Source: an uncultured Alistipes sp. (GTDB lineage: Bacteria > Bacteroidota > Bacteroidia > Bacteroidales > Rikenellaceae). Taken from it: 38,687 bases of DNA. A program made the translations under genes and the position numbers. The stretch lies in the NCBI GenBank assembly GCA_944321955.1, contig CALUNG010000019.1:1-38687 (forward strand). The letters are read 5' to 3'. Shown piece after piece: positions 16,637 to 24,624 of this stretch (the stretch's first letter is position 1; every line of letters begins with the position of its first letter). The notes beneath the pieces are model-generated. The model was not told the origin of the DNA. It saw only the letters and a list, made by a program, of their open reading frames with translations, and made no database searches.

Positions 16637-18427
16637 TCACTTGAATGTTATGTTACCACCTCCGATGTTCCAGTTGTTTACTTCAAAATCGAAATCACCC
16701 TTGTCGGGGTTGTACGACACATCTACGAGTACATGTATGTAGTCGTTGCGCTGTATCTCGTGCACGTCGCTCACCACGGAACTCTGTTTGTCGATGGTCT
16801 GCAGTACGACTTCGTGTTTGGCCTTGAGTCCCGTTTGCCTGGTAAGCGGATAGAGCGCGAACTGCGACCAGTTGCCGACGTCGTACCATCCGACCACGAG
16901 CGTGTTGTCTGTTCCGCGCGTATTGATGTAGGCCGAGCTGCCGTATCGGTCCCAGTAGTAGTTCGAACGGAACAGAAAATAATTGCCGTTGCGGCTGACG
17001 TTGAATGTATCGGCTTCGGACTGTGCCACCATCTTGAGGCGGTTTGTTTCGTACGAGTCGTATGCCGATTTGACCGTCTCGACATAGTCTTCGGTCTGTA
17101 CGTTGCGCAGGTAGTAACCCGAACCGTCCGGTATGAGTTCCCATACGTAGTCGTAATATCTGTCGCCACTGCATTCGTCGAGAACGGCCTGCGGGGTACG
17201 GTCTCCTGTCGAGGCATACAGCTTGTCGTCCTGTACGTACAGATACGATCCGGTGTCACGGCGTTTGATGAGGAAATACGGTCCCTGGGTGTAGATGTCG
17301 CCGAGGGAGGTTATCGGGGTGCCGCCGTTTTTCAGTGCATAGCTGACGTAATCCTCGCCGCCCTCATATTCCACATCTATAGTGTACGTATAGTTGTTCT
17401 GCGTGTCGCGGCTTTCGTATATGAGGCCGTCGAAAATGGTGGTTATGCCGGCATCCTTTGTTATGGCCGTTCCCGGGACAAACGGTATGAGTGCATTGGC
17501 GTCTGTCGTTACCGGTGCACCCTTGCCGTAGTGTTCGGTTTCGGCGGCATAGTTGCCGGCGGCATCTGCACGCGAGAAGAGATAGCAGGCCGACTGTGTG
17601 AAGTTGTCGCTCATGGTGAGGTCGTTGACACTCAGCGTCAGGTTGCTGTAGTTGCGTACGTCGATTCGGATGCGGGCACAGGTGTGTTTCAGTTCGGCCG
17701 TGGCTCGGTTAACTCCAGATATGAGATCGAGCGAGTGTGTGGTGCTCAACGGAATCGATACATTGCCCGGTCTGACATACGGTTCATACGTGGTCCCGTA
17801 CGAGTCGTATTTCGTCGGTATTCTCAACAGCAGGTTGTAGAAGTCCGTGTAGTTCTGGCGGAAATTGTCGAGACCCGTATCGCGGTTCTCTTCGAATTCG
17901 GCCAGGAGGGAAGCTATACGGGAGGCTATGCCCGAATTTCCGAACTGGTCGGACTCCGAATAGTTTGCTACCGCAAGCAGCATATAGTTTCCGCGCGTCA
18001 GTTTCTCGGCGAGACCGTGCTTGGGGTTGTTGTATTCGAATGTTACCTTTACTGCCTTGCCTGACGTGAGAGACGTATCGACTTCGCCCGTAGTTTCGTC
18101 GACAAAGCCATTGTTTTCGTCTATGTCGTCGTATGGCTGCAGGACGGTCGGGGCATTGGGGTAGATGTTGCGGTATGCCACCAGCCTGTTTGCGGCGTAA
18201 TCTATCAGAAAGAGTGTGGCGTGACGTATGGTGTTGTCGTCCGCATTCGTTGTACGTGTGCCGGAGGTCGATATCAGAGCCGAAACATCGGTCGTTATCA
18301 CGAGGCTTGCAGGTTCGTCCGTCCGTGAACCTGTACCGTCTGGAGCAGGTTCATCCGTGCGGCATCCGTATGTTGCGGTAATCATCAGCGCCGTGAAGAG
18401 TATTCCGTATATGTATCTTCTGTACAT
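16637..18427 (-). CDS. minor fimbrial lipoprotein with ricin-like (beta-trefoil-like) segment
   Basis: A 596-residue lipoprotein (lipobox ATYGC, Cys22), sixth gene of the pilus operon. The N-terminal half resembles Mfa2/fimbrillin-type subunits: a TR site at R58, then residues such as HATLFLIDYAANRLVAY, and a conserved ATAELKHTCARIRIDVRN core strand. Between about residues 382 and 530 a different module appears. It has repeated units of the type YFLIKRRDTGSYLYV, WELIPDGSGYYLRNV and NYFLFRS, ending with WSQFALYPL, which looks like a ricin-B/beta-trefoil carbohydrate-binding fold. The C-terminus returns to pilin-like sequence (VVSDVHEIQRNDYIHVLVDVSYN). It is probably a minor or adhesive subunit; the glycan-binding role is inference. 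Confidence 0.7.
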   Translation of the reverse strand: MYRRYIYGILFTALMITATYGCRTDEPAPDGTGSRTDEPASLVITTDVSALISTSGTRTTNADDNTIRHATLFLIDYAANRLVAYRNIYPNAPTVLQPYDDIDENNGFVDETTGEVDTSLTSGKAVKVTFEYNNPKHGLAEKLTRGNYMLLAVANYSESDQFGNSGIASRIASLLAEFEENRDTGLDNFRQNYTDFYNLLLRIPTKYDSYGTTYEPYVRPGNVSIPLSTTHSLDLISGVNRATAELKHTCARIRIDVRNYSNLTLSVNDLTMSDNFTQSACYLFSRADAAGNYAAETEHYGKGAPVTTDANALIPFVPGTAITKDAGITTIFDGLIYESRDTQNNYTYTIDVEYEGGEDYVSYALKNGGTPITSLGDIYTQGPYFLIKRRDTGSYLYVQDDKLYASTGDRTPQAVLDECSGDRYYDYVWELIPDGSGYYLRNVQTEDYVETVKSAYDSYETNRLKMVAQSEADTFNVSRNGNYFLFRSNYYWDRYGSSAYINTRGTDNTLVVGWYDVGNWSQFALYPLTRQTGLKAKHEVVLQTIDKQSSVVSDVHEIQRNDYIHVLVDVSYNPDKGDFDFEVNNWNIGGGNITFK

Positions 18428-18449
18428 GGTTCCGTATTTTAGTCGTTTG

Positions 18450-19664
18450 TCAGAATACGATGTCGTACGATGACTCGCGTTCGTTCCAGTCTGCTACCGT
18501 AAGCGTAAGTTCCACATTGCTTTCTGTGATAGAGATCGTATATGTATACCGTTTGCCGGGCTGGTATTCCGTGCTCTGTACCATTTGTCCATCGGCGGTC
18601 TGCGACTGCTCGGTAACCTGCGGTATGGTTACCGCATAGACGGCATTGTTACCGCTGCGCGTGGTAAAGCAGAACTGCAGTTTGCCCGACGACTTTTGCG
18701 GAAGAATAAGTATCCATCCGTTGTTTTGAGTGAACAGGTCGCCCGAAGTGGTGCCTGCGGCTGTATATGCCATGGCCGGTGATGCGTTGCCTGCATCCTG
18801 TTCGGTCGAGAATCTTACGCCGGTGTTGCTCCAGTAGTAGATTTTCTCGGTGACAGGCGGGTTGTAGCCCGTAATCCATGTCATCTGCTCTTCGTTGTTT
18901 GTCGAGCCGTATGCCAGCATGCCGGAAGTAGCGAAATCCCGCGAGTCGGCATTCTGCAGATAGCATGATGTCACGTAGTCCGTATTGGTGTAGTTCGCCT
19001 TTATGAAAAAGCGGAGGGCCGCCAGTCCGTGCTTGAATTTCAGGGTTACGGGGGCGTTGAGGTTAACTTGTGGGTCGTTTGTATTGACACGGTTGTATGC
19101 AACCAGCAGGTCTTCCTGAAATTCGTGCGTGGGATATTCTATGACGAACGTCGATGCGTTGGTCGATGCCACGACCTGCGATTCGAGTTCCTGCGGGAAG
19201 TATGCCCTGAACTTGTATCGTCCGCCTATGAACCAGTAGAGATCAGACCCTGCGTAATTCCAGTCGCTGTGTGGATTTCCGTTCTCCTTGTGGGCATATA
19301 TCAGTTGTGTTCCCTCGAATACGTTCTTTATGGTCGTCTCCATGCCGTCGGTGTCGGTGTATGAATAGTCCGCCCATATTCCTATGGCCTTGCCTTCGCC
19401 GCCTGCGTTTGTCGGAGTGCATGCCTCTTCAAGCGTAATCCAGTCGGCATTCGGATACGGATCTCCGTTCTCGTCTACGGCCGGACCGACCAGCGAGCGG
19501 CTTTCCGTACCGGGGGCATTCACCTCCGCTACATCCCAAACGATGGGCGATTCCGATGCGCTGCCGGGTTTGGCGGGCGACTGCGGAATCTCGTGTCGGC
19601 TGCATGCAGCAAGCAGGCAGAACGGTGCCATTAATGCAATCGTATATTTCAGTATCCGTGACAT
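18450..19664 (-). CDS. fimbrillin family lipoprotein
   Basis: A 404-residue lipoprotein with a lipobox (LLAAC, Cys21), fifth gene of the pilus operon. An arginine in TESRSLVG (R56) sits where type V pilins are processed. The middle carries the fimbrillin core pattern VTLKFKHGLAALRFFIKANY and later QNNGWILILPQKSSGKLQFCF, then the final strand TYTISITESNVELTLTVADWNE, all typical of the Mfa-like fimbrillin fold. It may be a structural or accessory pilin on the cell surface. The next gene starts 22 bases downstream. Confidence 0.8.
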   Translation of the reverse strand: MSRILKYTIALMAPFCLLAACSRHEIPQSPAKPGSASESPIVWDVAEVNAPGTESRSLVGPAVDENGDPYPNADWITLEEACTPTNAGGEGKAIGIWADYSYTDTDGMETTIKNVFEGTQLIYAHKENGNPHSDWNYAGSDLYWFIGGRYKFRAYFPQELESQVVASTNASTFVIEYPTHEFQEDLLVAYNRVNTNDPQVNLNAPVTLKFKHGLAALRFFIKANYTNTDYVTSCYLQNADSRDFATSGMLAYGSTNNEEQMTWITGYNPPVTEKIYYWSNTGVRFSTEQDAGNASPAMAYTAAGTTSGDLFTQNNGWILILPQKSSGKLQFCFTTRSGNNAVYAVTIPQVTEQSQTADGQMVQSTEYQPGKRYTYTISITESNVELTLTVADWNERESSYDIVF

Positions 19665-19677
19665 CTGTTTTCTGTTT

Positions 19678-20607
19678 TTATTCCTCTTTGGATGGTATCT
19701 CGGGAAGTACTTCCACTCCGTCGGGGCTTACCTCCAGCGTTATGGTGTAGTAATGGCCGGCTTCGAACCTGCGTTTGACAGGTTCCGACGTATCGGCCTG
19801 GTGTATGAATGTTCCGGCATGCGACATGAATTCGTAATCGACCGTAATGCTGCTCTCGATGGTCTGGGGTATGATGCGTTTCGGCTTGCCGACATTAACC
19901 GGCGTATTCTGAATCGGAACAACGCCTTCGAAGAACGGTATCGCTACTGTCTCGTCATCGAGAGCCCATGCAGGTTCCGGCAGCGAGTGGAAATCGCCTT
20001 CGGCAACAATGTCGTCGATGGTTATCCCGAGTATTCGGACATTGACAGATTCGTATCCGGCTTTGCCCTTTACCATGAACTCGATCTCGCAAAGAGCATG
20101 CTGCAGCGGAAGTATTATCGTGCCGCCGTTTATATGCTTGGTAAGTCCGGTTTGCGGAACCGTGTACCGGAGATCGGCCTGATTCTCCCGCGTGTCGATG
20201 CCGTTGAACATGACGCCATTTTGCTCGTTGCATCCGGACGCGGCATCGAAAGGCGAAAAACCTATGCAGGTCAGCGTGTACTGGACCGAAGGCCATTGGT
20301 CGTTGCTCTCTGTACGCCAAACTTCGCCGTCGTGGACCAGACGTGAGTTTTCGAGCAGTGGCGTTGCCGTATCCGAGCCCCACACCTTGCTTTCGGGCAT
20401 TTGCCATACGCTAACGCCGACGGACGGCTCCTCGGATGTCTCCGTATCGGTAGTTCCGATATCGGACGAACGGACCTTCACGTGCATGACGGGGTCGAAC
20501 GTCATATCCACCACCGGATCATAACGTCCGTTCCTGTCGCTCACGCAGCCGACAGCCGTAATTGCAGCCGTTGCGATCGCTATTATTTGTTTCAGGTTCC
20601 GTTTCAT
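19678..20607 (-). CDS. fimbrillin family lipoprotein
   Basis: A 309-residue lipoprotein starting at 20607 (MKRNLKQ...), which gives a signal peptide and lipobox (ITAVGC, Cys21). The ORF extends further upstream to 20688, but those residues would run through an intercistronic hairpin and have no signal sequence. The core shows a GGTIILPLQHALCEIEFMVKGKAG pattern (split around residue 165-190) and ends with AGHYYTITLEVSPDGVEVLP, as in Mfa-like fimbrillins. It is the fourth gene of the operon, preceded by a strong hairpin that may separate its expression from the first fimbrillin. Confidence 0.75.
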   Translation of the reverse strand: MKRNLKQIIAIATAAITAVGCVSDRNGRYDPVVDMTFDPVMHVKVRSSDIGTTDTETSEEPSVGVSVWQMPESKVWGSDTATPLLENSRLVHDGEVWRTESNDQWPSVQYTLTCIGFSPFDAASGCNEQNGVMFNGIDTRENQADLRYTVPQTGLTKHINGGTIILPLQHALCEIEFMVKGKAGYESVNVRILGITIDDIVAEGDFHSLPEPAWALDDETVAIPFFEGVVPIQNTPVNVGKPKRIIPQTIESSITVDYEFMSHAGTFIHQADTSEPVKRRFEAGHYYTITLEVSPDGVEVLPEIPSKEE

Positions 20608-20626
20608 GTCTTCGTCGTTCTGGTGC

Positions 20627-20652
20627 CTGTGCGGGGTATCACCCCCGCACAG
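20627..20652 (-). other. strong intercistronic hairpin in the pilus operon
   Basis: A perfect 10-base inverted repeat (20627-20636 and 20643-20652, CTGTGCGGGG arms) with a 6-base loop, 36 bases after the stop of the first fimbrillin gene and 19 bases before the start of the second. There is no T-run after it on the minus strand, so it looks more like an mRNA processing or 3'-stabilising element, or a weak attenuator, than a full terminator. Confidence 0.75.
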
Positions 20653-20688
20653 ACTGTGTATTGATCGCCTTAAGCGGTCTGATAGCAT

Positions 20689-21756
20689 TTAGAGCTCTAT
20701 GCCGGGAGTTACAGTCTGATCGGCCCAATCCTCTACTTCGGGTGCGAAGGTGATCTTGTCGAGACCGAACTGCAGAGTGAAGATATAGCGCTTGCCCATC
20801 TCGAACTCGGTCAGACCGTATCCGTCCGAGATGTTGATGGTGCTGTGCTGCTCGACCTTTGCCGTGCCGTTGTCGATGGTGTAAGTAACATCGAGCGACA
20901 CGTTGTTGGCACCGGCATGTGCCAGCTGCTGCGGCAGAACGATAATCGGGTTGGGGGAGTTGAGGGAAACGGCTGTCGTTGTCAGAGGCTGTTCGGTTGT
21001 TACGGCTTCGTAACCTGCGGTATTTTCGTTGTCTTGACCGCTCCATGCGGCAGATTCTGTTACGGCTGCATTGGTATCGGCCAGGTTCTGGTTGAACGTA
21101 CCTTTCTGGTATGCGTTGATCAGCTTGATGCTGGTAACGGTGATGGTATGGTTCGCATATTCTTCAGAAGCCTTTACCTTGTATACAACCGAAGACAATG
21201 CGTGCTTGAAGTTGATGTCTACGCCGTTGTATGTTGTCGTGCCGCCGGTGCTGGAGGTTCTGTCGTACGAACGCTCGCTGAACATGAGGTCATAGTGCTC
21301 GGCAGGATTAGTTTTCACCGTGAAATTGGTGAACGTAAAACCGGTGGCTCCCCATGCAACGGTGCAGTCGTCGGCAGCGCCAGAGGGCGAATATGCTCCG
21401 AACGTCAGCGTACCGTTGTTCGGCCAGTAGTATGCCTGTCCACCGGCCGTCTCGGTATCCCACGTGTTGTCGCCTGCGTTGTAAGCGGTCTCGGCGTCGT
21501 CCATGTAGAGTTTTCCATCTGCGAAGGCGGTGTAGTTGCCGTCGAAGTAGAGTGCGAACACCGAGAAGTGCTCGGCCTTGGGATAGGGAGTCGAGATCTC
21601 GCCCGCAACGATGGAGCCGCGGGTGATGCCCGATACGGCAGGCGCTTCGAAACCTATCTTGAGGTTCTCTGCGGCACCGCCGTTCAGTTTTTCATTTTTC
21701 ACGCAACCGGTGATCGTCATGCTCACCGCAATTGCCATAAATACAATTTTTTTCAT
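20689..21756 (-). CDS. fimbrillin family lipoprotein, probable major pilin
   Basis: A 355-residue lipoprotein (lipobox TITGC, Cys18), third gene of the pilus operon. The arginine in GITRGS is residue 46, the same number as the gingipain cleavage site of Porphyromonas FimA, which fits the type V assembly mechanism in which cleavage frees an acceptor groove. The core follows the fimbrillin pattern: YYWPNNGTLTFGAYSP, then DINFKHALSSVVYKVKAS, then IIVLPQQLAH, then FEMGKRYIFTLQFGLDKITFAPEVEDW. A strong hairpin directly downstream could raise its mRNA level over later genes, so it is my candidate for the major stalk subunit (inference). Confidence 0.82.
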   Translation of the reverse strand: MKKIVFMAIAVSMTITGCVKNEKLNGGAAENLKIGFEAPAVSGITRGSIVAGEISTPYPKAEHFSVFALYFDGNYTAFADGKLYMDDAETAYNAGDNTWDTETAGGQAYYWPNNGTLTFGAYSPSGAADDCTVAWGATGFTFTNFTVKTNPAEHYDLMFSERSYDRTSSTGGTTTYNGVDINFKHALSSVVYKVKASEEYANHTITVTSIKLINAYQKGTFNQNLADTNAAVTESAAWSGQDNENTAGYEAVTTEQPLTTTAVSLNSPNPIIVLPQQLAHAGANNVSLDVTYTIDNGTAKVEQHSTINISDGYGLTEFEMGKRYIFTLQFGLDKITFAPEVEDWADQTVTPGIEL

Positions 21757-21795
21757 ATGATAAAAATGTTTGTGTGAATGTTTGCCGTTTGGGTT

Positions 21796-22839
21796 TTATA
21801 TTATTATGTCTGTCTCTATATCGGTCCAGTCGTCAACACCCGGAGCAAAGCCTCCTTCGTTTTCCGGCTCTTCCGGTTCGGGGATGTTGAGTACCTGATC
21901 CAGCAGCAGCCATTGATGTTCGATGGCATCCGGTTCGGAGAACTTGTCCGAGATGTCGATTGTCGTGGTCATGGCGCGGCCGTCGGTGGTTTTGATGTCG
22001 AACGTGATGGAGAGTTCGTTATCCTTGTCCGGCAGTTTGCCGAACGTGTGGAATGTGGTGTATATGAACGCCTCGTCGCCGACGGTTTCGCTGCGCTTCA
22101 TGTCGAAATATACCGTTACGGGATTTTCGGCATTGACCTGTCCGTCATTGAGTGTTGCCGAACCGGCCATACCCGTAAGCAGACCCACGGCCGATGATAC
22201 CCACTCGATGCCCTTGACCCGAATCTGCAGGTAGTACGACAGCACCACGCTTTTGCCGGTAAAGTGATCGCCGGCCTCATTGCGCAATGTGTCTATGTCG
22301 TTGCCGTACGGAATGTTGAGCTGTTCGTTGTTGTCCACGAACAGGTGGTCCGGTACGTATACGATCTTTTCATCATCGCTGCGTCCGCGGCTCGATATCT
22401 GGCTTAGCAATGTCGCCGAGATCGGGTTTGTGTATGCTTCGGCTTCGTAATAGAGGTGACCGTTGTCTATGACGGTCGACTCCGTCCCGAAGTTGTATGT
22501 AAGCAGTATGTAGTTGCCTGGGTTTGCAATCACGTATCCGTCGTAGAAAACTCCGCGGTCGTCCGATCCCTTGTTGCGCAGATAGCGTTCGGCCACGACA
22601 TGCCCGTCCGACTGATCGTACAGGGCGACGCGCAGCATTTCAGGCGACGAATAGTCAGGCTTGTCGAGAGTCTCGTCGTAGAAACCGGTTGTTACGTTCT
22701 TGATCTGCTCGTCGAGGTATACGCGCACGTAGTGGGTGTTGCCTACCTCGACCAGCGGGCGACGTTTGCAGCATGTCAACGTCACGACCAGAAGCGTCGC
22801 TACTGTTGCCGACAACATGTGTATGAATATCCGTTTCAT
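21796..22839 (-). CDS. DUF5119-like (FimB/Mfa2-type) lipoprotein
   Basis: A 347-residue lipoprotein beginning at 22839, whose ATG overlaps the stop of the upstream DUF3575 gene (ATGA), indicating translational coupling. The signal peptide ends in a lipobox (VTLTCC), followed by KRRPLVEV and VRVYLDEQI, the start pattern I associate with DUF5119 proteins of Bacteroidales pilus loci. Later LRVALYDQSDGHVVAERYL and GNYILLTYNFGTESTVI match the FimB/Mfa2 anchor-like fold. It is probably an outer-membrane anchor or assembly factor for the pilus. The DUF label is from motif memory; the operon context is strong support. Confidence 0.75.
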   Translation of the reverse strand: MKRIFIHMLSATVATLLVVTLTCCKRRPLVEVGNTHYVRVYLDEQIKNVTTGFYDETLDKPDYSSPEMLRVALYDQSDGHVVAERYLRNKGSDDRGVFYDGYVIANPGNYILLTYNFGTESTVIDNGHLYYEAEAYTNPISATLLSQISSRGRSDDEKIVYVPDHLFVDNNEQLNIPYGNDIDTLRNEAGDHFTGKSVVLSYYLQIRVKGIEWVSSAVGLLTGMAGSATLNDGQVNAENPVTVYFDMKRSETVGDEAFIYTTFHTFGKLPDKDNELSITFDIKTTDGRAMTTTIDISDKFSEPDAIEHQWLLLDQVLNIPEPEEPENEGGFAPGVDDWTDIETDIII

Positions 22840-24167
22840 CGGCGGCCTCCTTTCTTTACCGGTGCCAACAATGGTATCGAGAGGGCTATCTCGACCTTGG
22901 TGGGACCGAAATAGTGCCATACGCCGGTTTTGTTGTTGTCGCGTACGAGCAACTGCCAGTCATCGGTCGGTATGTAGTGCCGATACGGTATGCGGGCATA
23001 TCCGGCCGATATCGAAAACTCCAGATTGACTCTCTTTGCAATGGGCATGGAGTAGCCGTAAGTCAGTCCGGCGCTGAAAAATTCGCCCTGATAGCAGAAC
23101 TTGCGGTTGAACTGGAAGTCGAACTTTCCGCCCATGCCGTATACTCCGAGGAAGTGTCCGACGAGAGCGTCGCGTTGAACTCTTTTCGGAGTCGCCTTCT
23201 GCGTTTTGGGGCGGAACCACCAGCGGAACTCGCCGCCGAACGACAGATATTCCACGCAAAAGCGATTGTTCTTGCTGAGCCACCACGGACAATGGTGTTC
23301 GTAGAGAATCGAGAATTTTTCGTTGAACGGAACCTCCACGGCGAAGTTCAGTATCGTTGCGGCATCGTACAGCAGGTTGCTCTTCAGTGCCACGACCGTA
23401 CGTTTTTCACGTTCGTCCTTTGCCTTTACGGGCGTTACGGTTGCTACGGCAGGGTATTGTTCTGTGAACGGACCAGGAACCTGAAGGTCCGTCACGGTAA
23501 ATTCGGCCGCCTTGTCTACAGGCTCGATTGTCTCCGGTTTCTGCCATACGCAGACCCATGTTGCCATACGCAGACGCGGCATGTGGTTTCGTATGATATA
23601 TTTGTAGGTGCGGCCGCCGTCGAGTTGCTGCAGCCTCCATTTTTTTGTGTCGTTACGTACCGGTGCATCGAGAATCGACAGGACCTTGTCGCGGTCATAA
23701 CGGTGATAGTTGGCCTGCAGCTCTGCTTTCAGACCCTCCCAGTTCTCCTCCATCGGGCGAAGTTTTATACGGTTTGGGTCGAGGCTGCTCTCCTTCGGAG
23801 TGTGGACCAGTATATAGCGTTTTGCGGCCTCGGCACGTTTGCGCGAGAGCCATACGTTTCGTTCGTACACGCCTTCCGGTGAGGCGTATGCGTATATGAT
23901 TATGCTGTCGATATGCGGTGACAGAGCCAGATATCTTCTGATGTGTGCCATCTGGGCGGCGTTGTCGAGATAATCGTCGTCCAGATCTATGCGGTCGCGC
24001 CAATAATAGAGGGTGAATCGTTCGACTACGTCGGTCGAATCGCTTTCAGAAACACGAAAATCCCCCCCCCGTGCGGTTGTCTCTGTTATATTCTGACAAA
24101 CAGCCTGTTTGGTAGTGCTTGCCAGCGCTATCATGGCGATGATTATGGATGCCGATAAAATCCGCAT
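22836..24167 (-). CDS. OmpA-like/DUF3575 pilus-locus protein containing a G9 tract
   Basis: A 443-residue exported protein, first gene of the pilus operon. After a signal peptide (about residues 1-25) comes an OmpA-like region: VERFTLYYWRDRIDLDDDYLDN, then SIIIYAYASPEGVYERNVWLSRKRAEAAKRYI (both split across about residues 45-120), which resembles peptidoglycan-associated folds. The C-terminal half has the DUF3575 outer-membrane signature VALKSNLLYDAATILNFAVEV and YEHHCPWWLSK, and a barrel-like end. It probably anchors or assembles the pilus at the outer membrane. Codons 33-36 contain nine consecutive G residues; loss or gain of one G would end translation at 46 or 40 residues. That makes it a candidate phase switch for the operon, coupled to the next gene by ATGA. 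Confidence 0.8.
   Translation of the reverse strand: MRILSASIIIAMIALASTTKQAVCQNITETTARGGDFRVSESDSTDVVERFTLYYWRDRIDLDDDYLDNAAQMAHIRRYLALSPHIDSIIIYAYASPEGVYERNVWLSRKRAEAAKRYILVHTPKESSLDPNRIKLRPMEENWEGLKAELQANYHRYDRDKVLSILDAPVRNDTKKWRLQQLDGGRTYKYIIRNHMPRLRMATWVCVWQKPETIEPVDKAAEFTVTDLQVPGPFTEQYPAVATVTPVKAKDEREKRTVVALKSNLLYDAATILNFAVEVPFNEKFSILYEHHCPWWLSKNNRFCVEYLSFGGEFRWWFRPKTQKATPKRVQRDALVGHFLGVYGMGGKFDFQFNRKFCYQGEFFSAGLTYGYSMPIAKRVNLEFSISAGYARIPYRHYIPTDDWQLLVRDNNKTGVWHYFGPTKVEIALSIPLLAPVKKGGRR
24062..24070 (-). repeat. homopolymer G9 tract inside the first pilus gene
   Basis: Nine C on the plus strand, so nine G in the coding strand, spanning codons 33-36 (Arg-Gly-Gly-Asp) just after the signal peptide. 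A tract of this length in a coding region is a classic site for slipped-strand mispairing. Confidence 0.9.
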
Positions 24168-24283
24168 ACGATGGTGGACTTGTGTCCGAAACTATGGTTC
24201 CGGATATATTTGTTTCTAATTTTGTTTTTGTCAGGTTGTTTGACTGTCCAAGGGGGTTAGACCATTCAAACATTGTTCAACTA

Positions 24284-24291
24284 CAAATATA
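24284..24291 (-). promoter_or_regulatory. Bacteroidetes -7 box for the pilus operon
   Basis: On the minus strand TATATTTG matches TAnnTTTG, about 117 bases upstream of the DUF3575 start. No TTTG is found at the usual 19-21 base spacing; the position of the -33 box (about 24311-24316) is occupied by the edge of a G9 tract. Confidence 0.65.
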
Positions 24292-24313
24292 CGAATATTT
24301 ACAAATAAAAAAT

Positions 24314-24322
24314 CCCCCCCCC
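24314..24322 (-). repeat. homopolymer G9 tract at the pilus promoter
   Basis: Nine C on the plus strand (nine G on the operon strand), beginning 22 bases upstream of the -7 box, at the -33 region. Length changes here could alter promoter geometry and thus operon expression. Confidence 0.9.
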
Positions 24323-24448
24323 GAAAAAGTGTGAATAATTGATAGTTATTTTGTTATATATTGTTTTTACTTATTGTCATTTTTGTTGTTTGAATTCAAT
24401 TTGCGAAAAAGTTTTACGATTAAAAGAACATATCGTATTTATTAAAAA

Positions 24449-24466
24449 AGCCCGTCGGAACGGGCT
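24449..24466 (-). terminator. hairpin terminator downstream of the M1-like peptidase gene
   Basis: Minus-strand stem AGCCCGT / ACGGGCT (24460-24466 and 24449-24455) with a 4-base loop, followed by a run of T (the plus strand has AAAAAA at 24444-24449). It lies about 160 bases after the peptidase stop. Confidence 0.75.
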
Positions 24467-24624
24467 ACAGACAATAAAAATGCCAAAAGTGATTGTTTGC
24501 GGTGATTGAAGAATCGGATGTCGCCCATCTTTAACGAGCGCAACATTTCAAAGCCCGTCATCAGCCATATCGCAAAATTCAGATATTAAATTTATTGCAA
24601 AACGAGGATCGGGATGATTGTGTT

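Larger units (their letters stand above)
24168..24624. other. 457-base intergenic region between pilus operon and M1-like peptidase gene
   Basis: No convincing gene. Holds the pilus operon leader and promoter with a second G9 tract, an AT-rich stretch (about 24330-24445), and a minus-strand terminator hairpin (24449-24466). I see nothing recognisable between 24467 and 24624. Confidence 0.7.

Noticed and set aside
16607-18064. 485-residue plus-strand open frame over the 596-residue lipoprotein gene
   Set aside because: The minus-strand frame has a lipobox and pilin-like sequence and fits the operon; the plus-strand translation shows no recognisable features.
24475-24624. Possible small RNA or gene remnant downstream of the terminator
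   Set aside because: I found no promoter, conserved fold or coding pattern there.
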